Position numbers and translations under genes: made by a program. Positions 1 to 13,295 of a DNA stretch of 64,000 bases are shown piece after piece (the first letter of the stretch is position 1; every line of letters starts with the position of its first letter). The stretch is from Nothophoma quercina (lineage: Eukaryota; Ascomycota; Dothideomycetes; Pleosporales; Didymellaceae): the NCBI GenBank assembly GCA_021642125.1, contig JAKIXB010000008.1:620001-684000 (forward strand). Direction: 5' to 3'. The notes below the pieces were generated by a model that had not been told where the DNA came from, made no database searches, and saw only the letters and a program-made list of their open reading frames with translations.

Positions 1-60
1 CTACCACTCCGGTCGGCCGTTACCTTCGTTGACAGATATTGGCATTTCTCTTCTTCCTAG

Positions 61-1255
61 GAGGGTGTTTGGTTGTGGATTCGACAAGTGCAAGGAAGTG
101 AGCATCGGCTGGGACGAACGGTGTGATCATGTTGCAAAACACATGAAGAACGGTGCAACATCCGAGCTGTGGAAGTACTCGAACGTGATACGCAACCTGA
201 TTCGACAAGAGGCATTACACGAGACCTGGAAGGAGATCATCGCTTGTCTAGATGAACGTTTGAAGGAGAATCGGGCGCAGATCAGCTGGTGTCCGGACAA
301 CACCAGGGTTTTGCGGCAGAAGTTGCAGTGCTGTGACCTTCGGCCAAGTCGAGAAGAGGTGCTCATAACAGCCCTCAGTTTGCGTTCGGATATGGTGGTG
401 GAACTCGTCCACCAGCAGGTGCCGGCGGGCTTCGTTGTTCCAAGTAGAGACTCCGTGCCGAACGTCGACAAATTGACCCGTGAGCAGCGGATGCAGATTC
501 TCATCGGACACTCAAACGTTCAGTTGTCGCGAACCAGACTAGCAAGCCTCAATGCTGCTCTGCTCGGCGTCACAACCCATGTACCTAACTACCACTGTGG
601 CTCGTCACCATTCGCCGACCAGAATTCGCCTACGGTGGATACAACCGAACGACGCATCAGCTATATGGACATTGATCCAGGAGATTATCTGGACGTCGCG
701 CAACCCCCCATACCAGATCTTCATCTCAGTTTGAGCGCGCCACAAGTTCATACACCAGTCACGGACAACGGGCAGCAGATGCAGCAGCAGTCGAACAACT
801 ATGTGGATCAGACCAAAGGATCTCCCAATCCACTTGGGTGGTACTATCCCAACTACTTTGACGCTGCACCCCAGTTCGAAGAGAGTCAGTACTACGATCG
901 TCCTTCGCTTGGGCAGATGATCGCCAAGCCTCTGCACAAGATTGGCAATCGCCTGAGCACATCGAGGAACAGCTCGCGACCAGTTTCGCATGTGGAGACG
1001 AGTCAGTCAGACATGCATGTCGACTTCGGCATTCAGAACCCAGTGGCTGCTCTGAGCATGCGCAATCTGCACGCAAACATCCAACCTCAACAGCAAATCC
1101 AACCACAGCAACAATACCAGCAACCACATATGCACCAACAACAGCCGCAGCAGCAGCACCATCAACAACAACCGATTGCCCACCCCCAACCGCAGCACTT
1201 CCGCAACCCCGCCCAGATGCAGGACCAACTTCATTTGTTCACGACTCACAACTAG
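61..1255 (+). CDS. C2H2 zinc-finger protein, 5'-truncated by window edge
   Basis: The visible part is the last exon of a gene that begins left of the window. A pyrimidine-rich tract ending in CTAG at 60 looks like its 3' splice site, although the same frame is open to the edge. Near the start lies one finger of the form C-x4-C-x12-H-x3-H, followed by a W-x-Y-S helix, a layout I know from Dothideomycete single-finger regulators. The last 80 residues are a low-complexity Gln/His/Pro tail with CAA/CAG runs, typical of activation domains. No ATG opens the frame, so the N-terminus is missing. A role as a DNA-binding regulator is inferred from the finger and Gln tail only. Confidence 0.6.
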
Positions 1256-1529
1256 CGATGTTTACGACGTTGTCACGCCGGTATTCAGCGAGCATATAGA
1301 TGTTTTTTATGTCGTTTCGTATGTTGCTTTCTTTGATACCCCGTGCTTCGGCACAATGATAGATATGTACTGTAATGTAGTTTCGCTGGGCGTAGAGAAT
1401 AGAGCCGTAAGGCAGGTCTCGATACACAAAGGTGCATTCGTGCTACATTTGGACTTCTCTCAACCTTTCATTGGACGCTCTCTTATGTGATGACAGTGAC
1501 TTCACTCCCCTCAGCTATGGTGGCTTTGC

Positions 1530-1883
1530 TTAAGCAGCTACCGTGACCTTGTCGATGTTGTGCCTTTCGACCCAGGCGTAGCCGCTTCTGATGTGCTTCT
1601 CGGTCGTGACACCCTCCACCACAATCCTAGTCCACATCTTCCCATCTTCGTCCTTGATTTCTGCCAAGAATTGACCTTTCATGCCCTTAGAATAATCCAC
1701 GCAGTTACGGTGGAAGTCCTTGTTGACGACGCACATGGTACCAGCAGGCTGGAGGTCGCCGGTAAGGTGTGGTGCGGGGCCAAAGGGGAAGCCATTGCGT
1801 ATATCCGCAAAAGAGCAGGCTAGAGAGTCCTCCCAGGCTTGCACGAACTCCGGAGTGCAGTGTTCAGATTGCAAGAAAACCAT
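1530..1883 (-). CDS. Hypothetical small protein, 117 aa
   Basis: A single open frame of 117 residues from the first ATG (complement of 1881-1883). The longer frame upstream begins at GTG, so it is not used. It has no signal peptide or membrane segment and is of mixed charge, with Trp at three spaced positions and four Cys. Overall it looks like a compact soluble alpha/beta domain of the kind seen in stress or ligand-binding folds, but I do not recognise the family. It is transcribed in the same direction as the beta-glucosidase lying upstream, with about 440 bp between them. Confidence 0.45.
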   Translation of the reverse strand: MVFLQSEHCTPEFVQAWEDSLACSFADIRNGFPFGPAPHLTGDLQPAGTMCVVNKDFHRNCVDYSKGMKGQFLAEIKDEDGKMWTRIVVEGVTTEKHIRSGYAWVERHNIDKVTVAA

Positions 1884-2321
1884 GATTGAGACTGGCGATG
1901 TCAACACGGGACTTTGGGTGCGTAATGAGACGGTACCTTCTTGTAGAAGATTGAAGTGAGCTGAAGATCAAGGCAAGAAGTTAAGGGAGAACTGCTATAC
2001 CTACGATTGTTGTTTGTTGATGAAGAAACAAGAGCAGCAATCCCAAGCTAAAGTTGGTATGCAAGACTTGAGTCAAGAGCAAACGGGGAACAGGGATCCC
2101 TCACTTTCGACCACAAAGTGAAAGACGAGCTCGTGACACACGAGTTCAGCTGTGCCTTGGCACATGGCAACTTACGGAGTTGCTGAAGCATTCAAAACGA
2201 CAATCTGCAGATATGAACGTCACTTGAAATCGGAACAGTGTATTGTGAAAAAGTTCTTATTCATTATTATTCATGACTGGGTCATTACAAACTCGCTAAA
2301 TACATGAATGGAATCATAAAT
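1884..2321. other. Intergenic, 438 bp
   Basis: This stretch lies upstream of the small minus-strand gene and downstream of the beta-glucosidase stop codon. It presumably holds the promoter of the former and the 3' UTR of the latter. I see no reading frame worth calling and no clear TATA box or repeat. Confidence 0.5.
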
Positions 2322-4811
2322 CTATGCACTGACAACAGTAATCTTCTGCGTCTCAACGATATCCCTGCTGGAGAAGCCAAGGTAGAGCGAAAATTCCCCC
2401 TCAGGGATGACCCACTGTTGGCTGATGATGTCCCAGTAGGACAGGTCACGGCGCATAAGCTCAAAGCCAACAGTCTGGCTCTCGCCAGCCTCGAGGTAGA
2501 CCTTCTCGAAACCACGAAGCTGCTTGGGAGGTGTACCAGCAGGTGCGCTCTCGGGGAAGCCGACGTACAACTGGGGGACGCCAGCGCCGCCGATCTTTCC
2601 AGAGTTGGTAAGAGAGATGGTAACGTTGTAAATCGACTCCCAGAGGGCAGGGTTGCCACCGGGCATGATAGGGCGGTCCTCGGGGTGAGCGGTGATGTTG
2701 TTGGCAAGGGGCTCGGCGGCGACATCAGAGATGTTGAAGGTAGTGTAGGAGAGACCGAAACCGAACTCGTAGCGGACAGAGATGTTGTGGGCATCGAAGT
2801 AACGGTAGTCAATCTCGAGCTTCTCGTCGAACCAGGATTGCCAGTCAAAGTATCCGGTGGTGTTGATGGCGGTAGTAGGAGGAGCGTTGTAGTCAGAACC
2901 GTTCAGGGCAATGGTGTAGGGAAGGTGACCGCTAGGGTTGTAGTCACCGTAGAGGATGTCAGTCAGTGAGTAGCCGGACTGCTCACCAGGGTAATGGGCG
3001 GCAAGGATGGCAGTGACGTTCTCGTGATCGGCCCAGGGCAGGGTGTTGATGCCGGAGGAGTGTGTAACAACGACGGTGTTGTTGCACTTGGAGGCGATAT
3101 TCTCGACAACGGCGTTGCCATCCCAGTCGACGCTCAAGTGCTCACGGTCGGCAGCCTCTTCAGCCCAGGTTTTCAGCATGACGATGCAGACATTAGGAAG
3201 CTCGCCGATCCAGAGATCGTCAAGGTCGCTGTCGATGATCTCAGTGTTATTGAGGAAGTACTGAATAATCTTGGTACCGTTCTCAGCAGCACGCTCCTTG
3301 ATAGCCTGAAGAGGGGTGACGAGGGAGGAGACCTGACCAGTACCAGAACCACCGCCGGCAACGAGGGTGCCATACTCGTAGATCTTCTGGTTCAACTGTT
3401 TGTTAGGCTCAGAAGCATCGTTACCGAAAACAGCAATGTTGCGGGGCGAGTTGAGAGGGAGAGCACCGTTGTTCTTGAGAAGGACGGAACCAGCAGCACC
3501 GTGCTTGCGGATAAGCTCACCGTGGTCACCACGGACGTCACGGCTGCTCTCACCAGTCAAGTTGAACTCGCGAGTCCAGGTGTTGACAGGGGAGAAGGTG
3601 TTCAGCGCGGGAGTGCTGGGATCAACGGTGGGAAAGTTCTTGTCCTGACCAAGCCAGTAGTAAGGTGTCATGATACGTACGATCATGTCGTCTACACGAG
3701 TGACATCGAGAGTGCCGTTGTTGACAGCGAGGGTGACGTTGCCGCCAAAGAAGGAAGGAGCGCCGAAGGCCTGGCCGTACGAGCCAAGGCCACCGGGCAT
3801 GTTCATGTCAAGACCAGCTTCGATGGAAGCAACACCGCTGTGAACCGCGCCCCAATCAGACATAACGTAACCCTGGAAACCAAGCTCAGTCTTGAGCAGA
3901 CCATTTTGGGTTGCGGAGTTCTGGCAGCCGTAGGAGCCGTTGATGCGCTGGTAGCTGCACATGAATGAAGCAGCCTTAGCCTTCACGGCGTTAGCGAAAG
4001 GCCAAAGGTAGAGCTCATGCATGGTGCGGTCGTCGAGGTTGGCGGACAGAGCAGCGACATCGGTGTCGGTTGTAGTGCCGTTCTTGGTGTAGACGGGGTT
4101 ACGGGCAGTCTCCTGCTCGTTCGCGATGAAGTGCTTTGCAGTGGCCTGGACACCAGCATCCTGGTGACCAGTGATGGTCTCCTCCATGGCAACACCGGTG
4201 AGGTAAGGGTCAGCAGCGAAGCCCTCCCAATTACGGCCAGCATAGGCAGAGCGACCAAGAGGTCCAGCAACAGGGCTAAGAGCTACGTGAGCGCCCTTAG
4301 CTTTGAACTCCTGACCCATGGCATAACCACGTTCGTGGAGCAGTTTCCTGTCCCATGAAGCTGCAGCAGAAACACCAGCAGAGAAGACGCTGGCGTAGTC
4401 GGCGACACGAATGGCCAAAGGTCCATCTTGCAAGCAGAGACCTTGGAAGCCAAGGCGAGGGATGGCAACGATGTTACCAACACACGGTCCAGCTTGACCA
4501 GTAACCATATCAGCCTTCTCCTCAAGACTGAGCTGGTCAACAAAAGCACGGGCCTTTGTGACGGCATCCTCCCATCCGCCAGTGGCTTCTGCGGAGATAT
4601 TGGCTAGTTTATGTTAAACTCTGATACTCGAAGCGAATGCTATTCAATACTTACGAGAAGGGTAGACAGCAGGAGAGTGGCCATGATCACCCAAGATAGT
4701 GGTGTTCAGAGGCTGGACATACGAGAACGCATCTTCAGACCTCGAGCCAGAGTCATATGCCTGAGCATTGACAACAGTCAGAACCGCAAGTGCTGAGAGA
4801 AGGGCTGCCAT
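2322..4811 (-). CDS. Secreted beta-glucosidase, glycoside hydrolase family 3
   Basis: Two exons, 4811-4655 and 4588-2322, with a 66-bp GTAAGT intron, give 807 residues, close to the roughly 810-860 usual for fungal GH3 enzymes. The first 18 residues are a signal peptide ending in NAQA, so the enzyme should act outside the cell, releasing glucose from cellobiose and other beta-glucosides. The (beta/alpha)8 domain comes first, with K-H-F-I and the nucleophile motif M-S-D-W at about residue 297. The alpha/beta sandwich follows, and the last 130 residues carry the fibronectin-III-like domain (PKQLRGF, RRDLSYWD). Many N-x-S/T sites are present. Substrate class is known from the family; the exact substrate is inferred. 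Confidence 0.95.
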
Positions 4812-6240
4812 GGTGTGGAATGGACAAGTTGATAGTGCCTTGTTCTGCCCAAAGATCGTCCATAACGGTCCTTATATACTCTGCACTGTACGAAAGCACG
4901 TCCACATCTCGTCGGATCGGCAACTCAGCTTTCATGGTAGTCTACGTGACAGTACCAGAGTGCCGAACCGAAGTTTGCCCGTGTGGAGAGATAGATGGCT
5001 TGGATGCTCTTAAACTGGGGTTACCTAACGTCATTCCGGGGATTGAGAAGCACTGCCAAGGCGTAAGTTCAGGTCTTGCACGCGCTTCGGCAGTCGTTGG
5101 CTGAGCGTGACTCGTGCCGAAGTCGCTGTAAAAACGTCCGAACGGGAGCTCTCTACGTAGGATTGAGGCACTGTGATCGTCAACTTAACATACTGTAGGG
5201 AAAGTACAACGATTGCCTATAACGAGTCGTTCTTGCCTAATCACAGCTGCTACTACGTTCACAGGCAACTGTCCGTATATCGACTTTGGCCGGCATTCTC
5301 CATCTTTTCAAGTGCTCACCTCCGCACAAGCATCGTCAAGGTCCTATCATGACTCGTGTGGGCGGGGGGACACAACGATGTCCACGACAACCACGACCGC
5401 ATCGGCTGCCATCAGCCTTGTTCTTGGTCAATAACGTCGCAAGGAAGAGCCGGACGAGCTTGCCGTGACATCGTGTGAGGTCTGTGGGTGCGCAGAGCCT
5501 CGTCTCGCGACCTCGTGGCTTGCAAAACTTGAGGAGCCGTCAAATGCACTAGCTCGGGTTGAGTAGTCACTAAGCTCGAATGGAACATGACGCCCGCAAA
5601 CTGCAAGCCCAGCGTGCGTCACTCTGCCCAGTCCCCACACAAAACTCCCCGCGGTCCAATTGCCGGTGCAGTGCCGATTCGTGATGGGGGAGGGTGTGGG
5701 ATCTCCAAATCCCCAACTTTTCGTCACTTGGGTAGAAAACCCTTTGCATCGTGGAGCGTGGGATGCATGGCTTGCATGAAATGCGGGGCAGTCACCGAGG
5801 TCTCGCCATCAGTGAGGCAGGAGCAAAGATGATCCCAGTTCACAAAAGGCAGATACCCTGGCTTAGAGGAAGACGGTTGTGCCCCCGGCTGACATCTCCC
5901 CAACATGTCCAGATCTTCTCCGCACTCTGAAGCTGACAACCATGTGAGCGATCAGAAAACATGTTACCGATTATGGTGTGAGATACGGAAAATTTGCGGA
6001 GTCCATCTACGTTGCAGCACGATGTGGAGGCATTCAACGGTGTGTGCAAATTATTGAATTACCATGCGCTAATCGGAATATTAAAGTCTAGTATCGTGAT
6101 CAACAGAAGAGGGGCCCCATGTCCAAGGAACTGGATAACAGAGGCCCGGGAAACAACGGGTCTAAATTTTGAGCCCACCGCATTTTGAGCCGCAAGATAG
6201 CAATGACAAACAAGGAAACAATAAGCCCCACATCCTGCCA
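4812..6240. other. Intergenic, 1.4 kb, promoter of the beta-glucosidase
   Basis: The stretch lies between the beta-glucosidase start and the stop of the ABC transporter, both on the minus strand. It holds the TATA box noted separately. GCGGGG, matching the SYGGRG consensus of the carbon repressor CreA, occurs near 5356 on the plus strand and near 5649 on the minus strand. Such short motifs arise often by chance, so repression by glucose is only plausible. No reading frame here resembles a protein I know. Confidence 0.4.
4871..4880 (-). promoter_or_regulatory. TATA box of the GH3 beta-glucosidase gene
   Basis: Read on the minus strand this is AGTATATAAG, about 60 bp upstream of the start codon, a normal distance for a strongly regulated fungal secretory gene. 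Confidence 0.55.
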
Positions 6241-9200
6241 TTACGCGGTGTCCTTTTCCCCAGACCGGTTTCCGGGGTGCGCACCTTGCCTTGCTGCCTC
6301 ACCAGCGCCCTCTGCGGCCTTGTCCGCAACACCCTTTGTCTTTGCACCCTTCCTGCTCTTATGGAACTTCGCAGTGAGGTTGCTGAGGTTGACCACCCTG
6401 AAGAGCCAGTAGGTGAGCAGGGCAAGGAAAACGTTGAAAGAAATGAAAGCGAAGAGAATACCGAAGTTCCTCCAACGCTCGCTGTAGTAAATGCTGCTGC
6501 CAGCCAGGAACTGGTCGGCGCTGGAAATCGCACAGTACTGGCACGATGCAGTCGCATCTGGGTTCTGAATGGTACCCATTGCGGCCTCAGCGTAGGCGCC
6601 AAGGTATTGACCGCAGGTTTGGCCTGATGGTGGGTCGAAGATGGAAACTTCTGTGGAGCTGCAAACGACCTCGCGACCTGCCAGCATAGTGGAGACGATA
6701 CCACTAATCCAGTACGTAAACGGAGAAACCCGATACATGAACAGCCAGAACCCAGGGAGGTTACTGGGGGTCTGCAGAACACCGTTGAAGAGAATAGACA
6801 TAAGGGTCAACAGTGAGACCAATCCGGAGGCTGTCTCGGCATTCGGCAGCGCAGCAATAGTCATGGCCGCGAAGGATGAGGTATAGACGAGAAGCTGGAT
6901 GGAGTACATGAGGACCAGGCCCTGACGAGCAGAAGCTTGACCTGCACCAACTACTGGGTAGTAGAATGATGCGAACATGAGCACACCGGCAACGATGCCG
7001 TATGGCAACTCGACTACGATATTGGCGATCATGAAAGCGATCCAAGAGTAAGCCTTGCTGGGACGTTCACGGCTCTCGTAAAGGTTGCGCTGGGTAATGA
7101 AGAGAGGCTGGATCTGCTGGACGAGCGAGGAGAAGATGGTGGTCAGCATGAACACGCTGAAGATGATGTTCTGCATGCCAGCTTGGGTACTGTCGGCGCC
7201 GTAGAAGGAGAAACCGATGAAAAGACCAGCAACAACGCAGAGAAGGATCTTAGCGAGGACGTATTCGGGCATACGCCAGTATTGCTGGAACACACGGTAT
7301 GTGCACTCCCAGATCTGGGTCCAAAGCGGCATAGCAAATTCAGTTCCGCCAGTCTCCTCGGCAATGTTGAGGTCAGAGTGGTGAGTCTGTTCGTGGATCT
7401 GGTCGATTTCGCGCTGCACAGTCTTTGCTGCTTCGCTCTTGTTCCAGACGTTGAACCAGTCTTCACCTTGATCGTTCTTACCGGCGTTGACGATCTCGAG
7501 CATGTACTCAGCAGGGTTCTCGTCCTCTCCACACTTGCGAGCACCGTTGTTCTCGAAGTAGTCAAGGAGCCTCTGGGAATTCTCTCCGATCTCGCCGAAG
7601 TAGACAGTCTTTCCTCCTTTGGCCAAGAACAACAGGCGGTCGAACTCCTGGAAGAGGATGGCGCTAGGCTGATGGATGGTACACAAGATGGCCTGGCCAG
7701 CAGATGCGAGCTTACGAAGGAAGGAGATGATAGACCAGGAACTCTGACTATCAAGACCAGATGTTGGCTCATCAAGGAAGAGCAAAAGCTTGGGCTTGGC
7801 TGCCAGTTCGACACCAATAGTAAGAAGCTTGCGCTGCTCGACATTGAGACCCTCACCCGGCACACCAACAACAGCGTTTGCGAAGTCCTCCATGTTCAGC
7901 ATCTTGATGACTTCCTCAACGTAGTCGTACTTCTCCTGCTTTGGAACCGATTTTGGCTGGCGAAGCACGGCTGAGAAGCGTAGAGCCTCACGAACAGTGC
8001 TGGTCTCGAGGTGAAGATCTTGCTGTTGGACGTAACCGGTAGAACGCTGGAAACTGGGATCCAAAGGCTTGCCGTTTACAAGCATGTCACCGGTGATGAC
8101 ACCCATGGTGGTACGTTGAGCAAGAGAGTCAAGAAGGGTGGTCTTACCTGCACCACTGACACCCATGAGAGCGGTCAATGTGCCAGGCTAGAGTTCAAAT
8201 TAGCGCGGAAAACCCGATTTGTAGTTGGTGCAACAACACACCTTGACATAGCCACTGACGTGATCCAACAGTCGTCGGGGCTCGCCCTTGATCTCGATGT
8301 CGTAGACGACGTCTCTCCATGTGAAGACACCCTTGGACTCTTCAACGGCGCTGACATCAGTTCCTCCGCCTTCGTTGCCAGCTGCGGGCTTGGCAGACTC
8401 CTCATCAGAAGACTGCTTGCCACCCTTCTCAAGCATGTAAGCTGGAACATGACCACGCTGGAAGACGAGCTGCTCAGCAGTGTTGGTGGTAGATGAATTG
8501 ACCTCGACAGCAATGAAGTAGATGACCATGAAGAAGATAAGGAAACCGACGAGGATACCGAAGTTGCGCCAGACGTGCGACCAGGAGTACTCGTAGGCAA
8601 CCCGGATGTAGTCGTCACCAGAAATGAAAGTCTGGCCAGCCACTGATCCTTGCGAGTTGCAGATGAATGAGTTACCGGTCTGTGTATAGCCTGGCCCCGC
8701 AGGAATGAAGCTGTCGCAAGGGAAATTGACGCCGTGGAACTCGTTAGCAACCAGAATTTCGAAAGCGTAGAACACTGGGTTGATCCATCGAATCCATGAG
8801 AACCAAGGGTGCATAGACGGAATGCGAATGACGAAACCGGTGTAAATGACAAGGAACAACACCAAAACACCTGCTAAGGCCATGGCTTGCGAAGCAGTCT
8901 TCGTCAGCGCAGCCGTCGAACGGAAGATAGCAGCCATGACAAAGGTTGTAATGTAGGTGATCAAGAAGTACAGGAAGAATTGACCGGGTGTGTACCGCAG
9001 CTGAGCGAGGAAGTACAACACGATGTTGAAAACCGTTGCTTGCAAGAACTTGACAGGGATATCTGCGACGATACCCGCTATAGCTTCTGTTGCCGGATGG
9101 TAGAATGCGTACGAGTTGTGCTTTTCGACGATAGGTCTTTGAGAGTACAGTCCACTGATTTCACCGATAGAAGTCAATGCGTTGAAGAGAACAGCCAAGA

Positions 9201-11182
9201 AGAGAACAGCACCCCGCCCTTGGAAAGAGCTAGTGCCTTGCGAGTGACCGAAGTAGATGGAACCAACGATAAGAGCCATTAGAAGATTGAGCATTGCCTG
9301 GGTGGCAGTCGAGGCGAAGTCACCCCAAATACGCTGATACGCTCGGACAGTGTTGAGCTTAACCTGCATGGGAATGCTGATGAGGTACGGAGACTTGGGG
9401 CGGGCGTGCTTGGCCTGGACGTAGTTCTTCTTTTCGCGTAACTCGTGCAGTGTCGAGTGCTGACCAACAGGATTCTCTTCTTCGAAGTCCTTGATCTCCT
9501 GGAGCAAGTTCTGGTACTCCGGCGAGTCACGCCAATACTTCTCGAAATCTTCTGGTGTACGAGGAACCTTATTCTCAAAGCCCTTCGCTGGTTGTCGCTC
9601 ATCGGGATTTGTGACTGCAGTCAAGAAATCACCGGTAGTTTGACGTGGCGGGCAGTACCAGCCCTGGCGCTCGAAGAAACTTCGTGCCTTGTTGGCGGGA
9701 CCAAAGTAAATTTGACGTCCCTCGTACAGCACGGCGGCCTTGTCGAAGCAATCATACACGCTTTGTGACGCCTGATAGATCGCGACAGCTGCAGCTCCAC
9801 CAGTCATGTCAGAGCCAATGCGCAACGAGCGAACGAACTTGAGAGCAGTCGCTGAGTCCAGACCACGAGTTGAGTTGTCCCATGAAGCGAAAGGAGCACC
9901 GGCAAGCAACATCTCAGCAACTGAGACACGCTTCCTCTCACCACCACTGACTCCGCGAACGAAGTCGTTTCCGACCTTGGTGTTGTAGGTGTGACTCAAG
10001 CCAAGGACAGCCATAACGACCTGAGCACTGTACTTGGCAAAATCCTTGCGAGATGTCTCATGAGGACGGTGGGAAGGAGTACGGACTGCGGCCGCGAACT
10101 CGAGAGTTTGACCGACTGTCAAGTGGGGGAAGTGCTTGTCAACCTATACATAAGAAGTCAGTCGAAATAGCCTTCAATGAATCCTGTTTGAGGCGTACCT
10201 CCTGGTTGTAGACTGTCTCTCCCTTGAACTCCTTGATGACCTTGTGCTGCTCAATACCATTGTAGTGGACTTCAGACCCATCGACCTCGAGGCCATGCAG
10301 CTCGCCAGTCAATGCTTTGAGAAGAGTCGAGCACCCAGATCCGGGTCGACCGAGGACCACACAAAGCTCACCAGCCTTGATGATACCATCGAAGCTGTGC
10401 AAGATCTGCTTACGGTCCTTCTTGCCAAAGCTGATGAACTCCTGTGGACGGATTGGCGCCATCAGCATATCTGCAACGGTCTTCTGCAGTTGCAAAGCAG
10501 CACCAGAGCCATAAATATTGAGGTCCTTGTACACAACAGAGAGTTGCCTCATCTCAACGCCTTCGCCCTCGAGGTAATGTCTGAAGGAGCGCAAGAACTT
10601 GGTAAGATCAAATTGATCGCTGCTGGGGTCCATCGAAGGGTCGTTTGGCTCTGCAATGCTGTGACGAGTCCCTTGACGAGACATGCTCATACTGGTGAGA
10701 GCTCGTTGCAAATTTCTCCTCTCTTCGTTGTCGATCTCAGGTCGTGTGACAGAACGCTCCATCGGTGAGCCATCGCTATTGTCGGTATCTAAGATCTTGG
10801 TTTCCTTCCTACTGCGACCCTGGCCGTTCGAACCATATGCCGTGGTCGAGGAGTCGCTAGAGCTCGCTGTCGCTACCCTCTCCAGAGCCTCTTGATCCTC
10901 CGTGTTTGGGAATAATCCATAGCTGCCGCGTGAAGTGGAGCGCTGCACTTGTGAATGTTGATTGGAGCTCTGGTGGCCATCAGGATAATATGTTTCGCGG
11001 CCAGATTCTGTTCGGAGAATGCCATCAAAAGGATTTGCTGGTTCGCTGACCCTGGATGCTTGTTGTAATAATTGGGATGTTGTTTCAGTGTTTTGTGTAG
11101 AGGATGTTGTGGTGTTCGAGAACACCTGGTTGCCGGATGACATATTGGTGAAGTCACCTGGTGTTTGGTGATTCTGAGCCAT
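6241..11182 (-). CDS. PDR-type (ABCG) full-size multidrug ABC transporter
   Basis: Three exons (11182-10199, 10143-8242, 8187-6241) encode 1,610 residues in the order NBD1-TMD1-NBD2-TMD2 typical of pleiotropic drug resistance pumps. NBD1 has the degenerate fungal Walker A GRPGSGCST near residue 278 and the signature VSGGERKRVS near 393. NBD2 has a canonical Walker A GVSGAGKTT near 971 and LDEPTSGLDS. The asymmetric A loops are the hallmark of this family. It should sit in the plasma membrane and export toxicants such as plant defence compounds or azoles; substrates cannot be read from the sequence. The N-terminus is a long Ser/Thr/Gln-rich cytosolic stretch. The upstream in-frame TTG codons are not starts; ATG is at 11182. 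Confidence 0.95.
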
Positions 11183-13295
11183 TGCGAGCAACAACAGGTG
11201 TAAATGTCGAAGTAGCGGTTGATACTGATCGAGATCGTAGCACCGCTTGCAGCATAATAAACATAGTTGAACCCCTTCCCCATGATTACATCAATGCTCA
11301 GGATCCCACCAGCTCGGATCGCGGATCGATGTGTTGTCCGCGGTTAGCTCTTGCGCTGAAAACGGACGAAATGGGCGTCACACAATTACTTCATCCGATA
11401 GGGCAGATCTGAAAGCATATTTACGCTACGGCGGGAAGATCAGGACGAAAAGAGCTTGACTCTGCACTTGCATGCGCGTTGTTGCTCCAGACTCGCACAC
11501 TAAAGGGTTGGTCCCTGGGCGCCGGATAGAGTTTCGAACGTTGGGGCGATGACGTGGTTGTTCTTGTGCTTACTCGGATGGCTGCGGATCTCAAAGCTTC
11601 TCTATGGCCTCAACAGCCTGGTAAACACCAAAACGAATGCGCCTCTGCAATCAATTCATGGTTCTACGATGATAACGCATCGCAGTCGCTAAAAGTCACT
11701 GCAAGCCACCGATGCAACAAGGGAGTAGGAAAGCCTGCGCAGATCGCCAGAAGTGTGCTGGCGGCACTTCTTTCTCTGTCTCAGCTAACGAGCTTGAACA
11801 CACTTAGCTCCAGTCTCCGGACGACTTCCTCGGATCAGCCCGGTTTGGCCTTGCAAGACTTGCCTTTGATAACTCTGTACGATTTCCTCATCAGCCTTTA
11901 GATCACTTTGCTTCCGGACAAAGATTCTGCACTATCCGAGAGAAAAGAATCTGACGCAATCTCTTCCTGAACGAACTTGCCACAACAACCGCCTCCGCAT
12001 TACTGCTTCCCCTTGGGATGAACGGTGAACCTTGAGAATGAGATAATACACGGTTGGCGCTGACTCATGTCCTCAGCCCTGCGGGCACAGCCGAGCCAGA
12101 CCTGTCCTTCATCACGGCGCACGTCACGACGCCTTAGCCATGGATACCTGACTCGTTGTAGTATACCGAGAAAGTTTATGAAGAACGGCCATCAAAAACT
12201 TGTCTGACCATCGCTCTTGTGGCAGCTGCAGCTGCAGCTGCATATGTTTGCTACCGGCAACTGCCAGCACACTATTGAGTTCTCTAGCAACGAAAGCAAA
12301 CGGTCCGACTTCGCATTGGGAAATTGAACACATCGTCTCCTCAGTCCATACTCCTCAGCTCAGGACCTGCCACACATGTCAAGATGAGCCGAAAGCATAT
12401 CAGGGCGATGAGACATTTGTGGCCCCTCACCCTGCAAGGTAACACGACGCGCCTCAAATCCCAGAGGGCCGTGCAATTGCGTCTTACGTGGCGAACGTTT
12501 TTCGAGACTGATATTATTTATGTACGGGCGAACTCTCGTTCTCGCTCAGATACCGGCACGCCCCACGGGCCCGCGCAAACAAACGACCGGACCCCGGAAC
12601 CTCCGTGGTGACGGCAGAGGCGCAGCAGCCGGGTACGGATCTCGCATGGTAGGGCTGAACAAGGCTGAGTCCGAAAATGCACATAGTAGCCGGCTACGAA
12701 GCATGAAAGCTCCGAGAAAGAGTCTCGATGTTCTGTACTTTCGACATGCTCTGGATTCGTTGTCGAACCCAGTTTTCCAAAACACTCTGGAGCACTAACA
12801 TGTTGTTTCCTTGAAACATGACGGCCTTTCTTGACATGTCTGTCGTCACTTTTCTCTTGTATGCAAGCCTTCCTTGTTGCACAATGTTTATACAGATCAC
12901 CTACGACACTGTCATTTTATCTTCTGACTTTACATTTTCATTTTAGTATCGAAAAAGACCTTCATGCTGTGCATGGTCTGTCTGTCTGCCCATACATGAA
13001 CTGACCGAGGCCATGAAGAAGAGATGACTATGCCGCTCGTCCTCTCGGCTTCCGATCTTGCTGTCTGGTTGGACATCAAAATCAGAGTGAAGGACATCCA
13101 TGTCTTTCCTGGCAGATGTCCGAAGTATACACATTCCCCCTTTCTGCTACTGCTCATCCTCAGCAACAAGACTGACATATCGAAATCACCAACACCTTTC
13201 GATGGGTTCTGATGAATGAGGAGCGTAAGGAAGGATCTGGACGAAGGTGGATGATTCCTTGGTCTCCGCTGAGGCCTTCTTAATCTCCTTTATTG
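11183..13295. other. Gene-poor stretch, 2.1 kb
   Basis: The first part is the promoter of the ABC transporter. Reading frames of 60-115 codons occur on both strands but none has family features, a good start context or a matching exon partner. A short CAGCTG tandem run lies at about 12222-12243. I see nothing else I can support. Confidence 0.4.

Noticed and set aside
1081..1185. CAA/CAG-rich run considered as a microsatellite
   Set aside because: It is in frame and encodes the Gln-rich tail of the zinc-finger protein, so it is better described as coding low complexity.
2304..3968. Long plus-strand open frames (221 and 324 codons) opposite the beta-glucosidase
   Set aside because: They are antisense shadows created by the codon bias of the GH3 gene and show no family features.
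7143..7974. Frames of 242-263 codons on both strands inside the ABC transporter gene
   Set aside because: They are shadows of the NBD2 exon, whose Walker and signature motifs are in the accepted frame.
12930..13178. An ATG-led 82-codon minus-strand frame
   Set aside because: Composition looks random, there is no signal peptide or homologous feature, and the plus strand is equally open.
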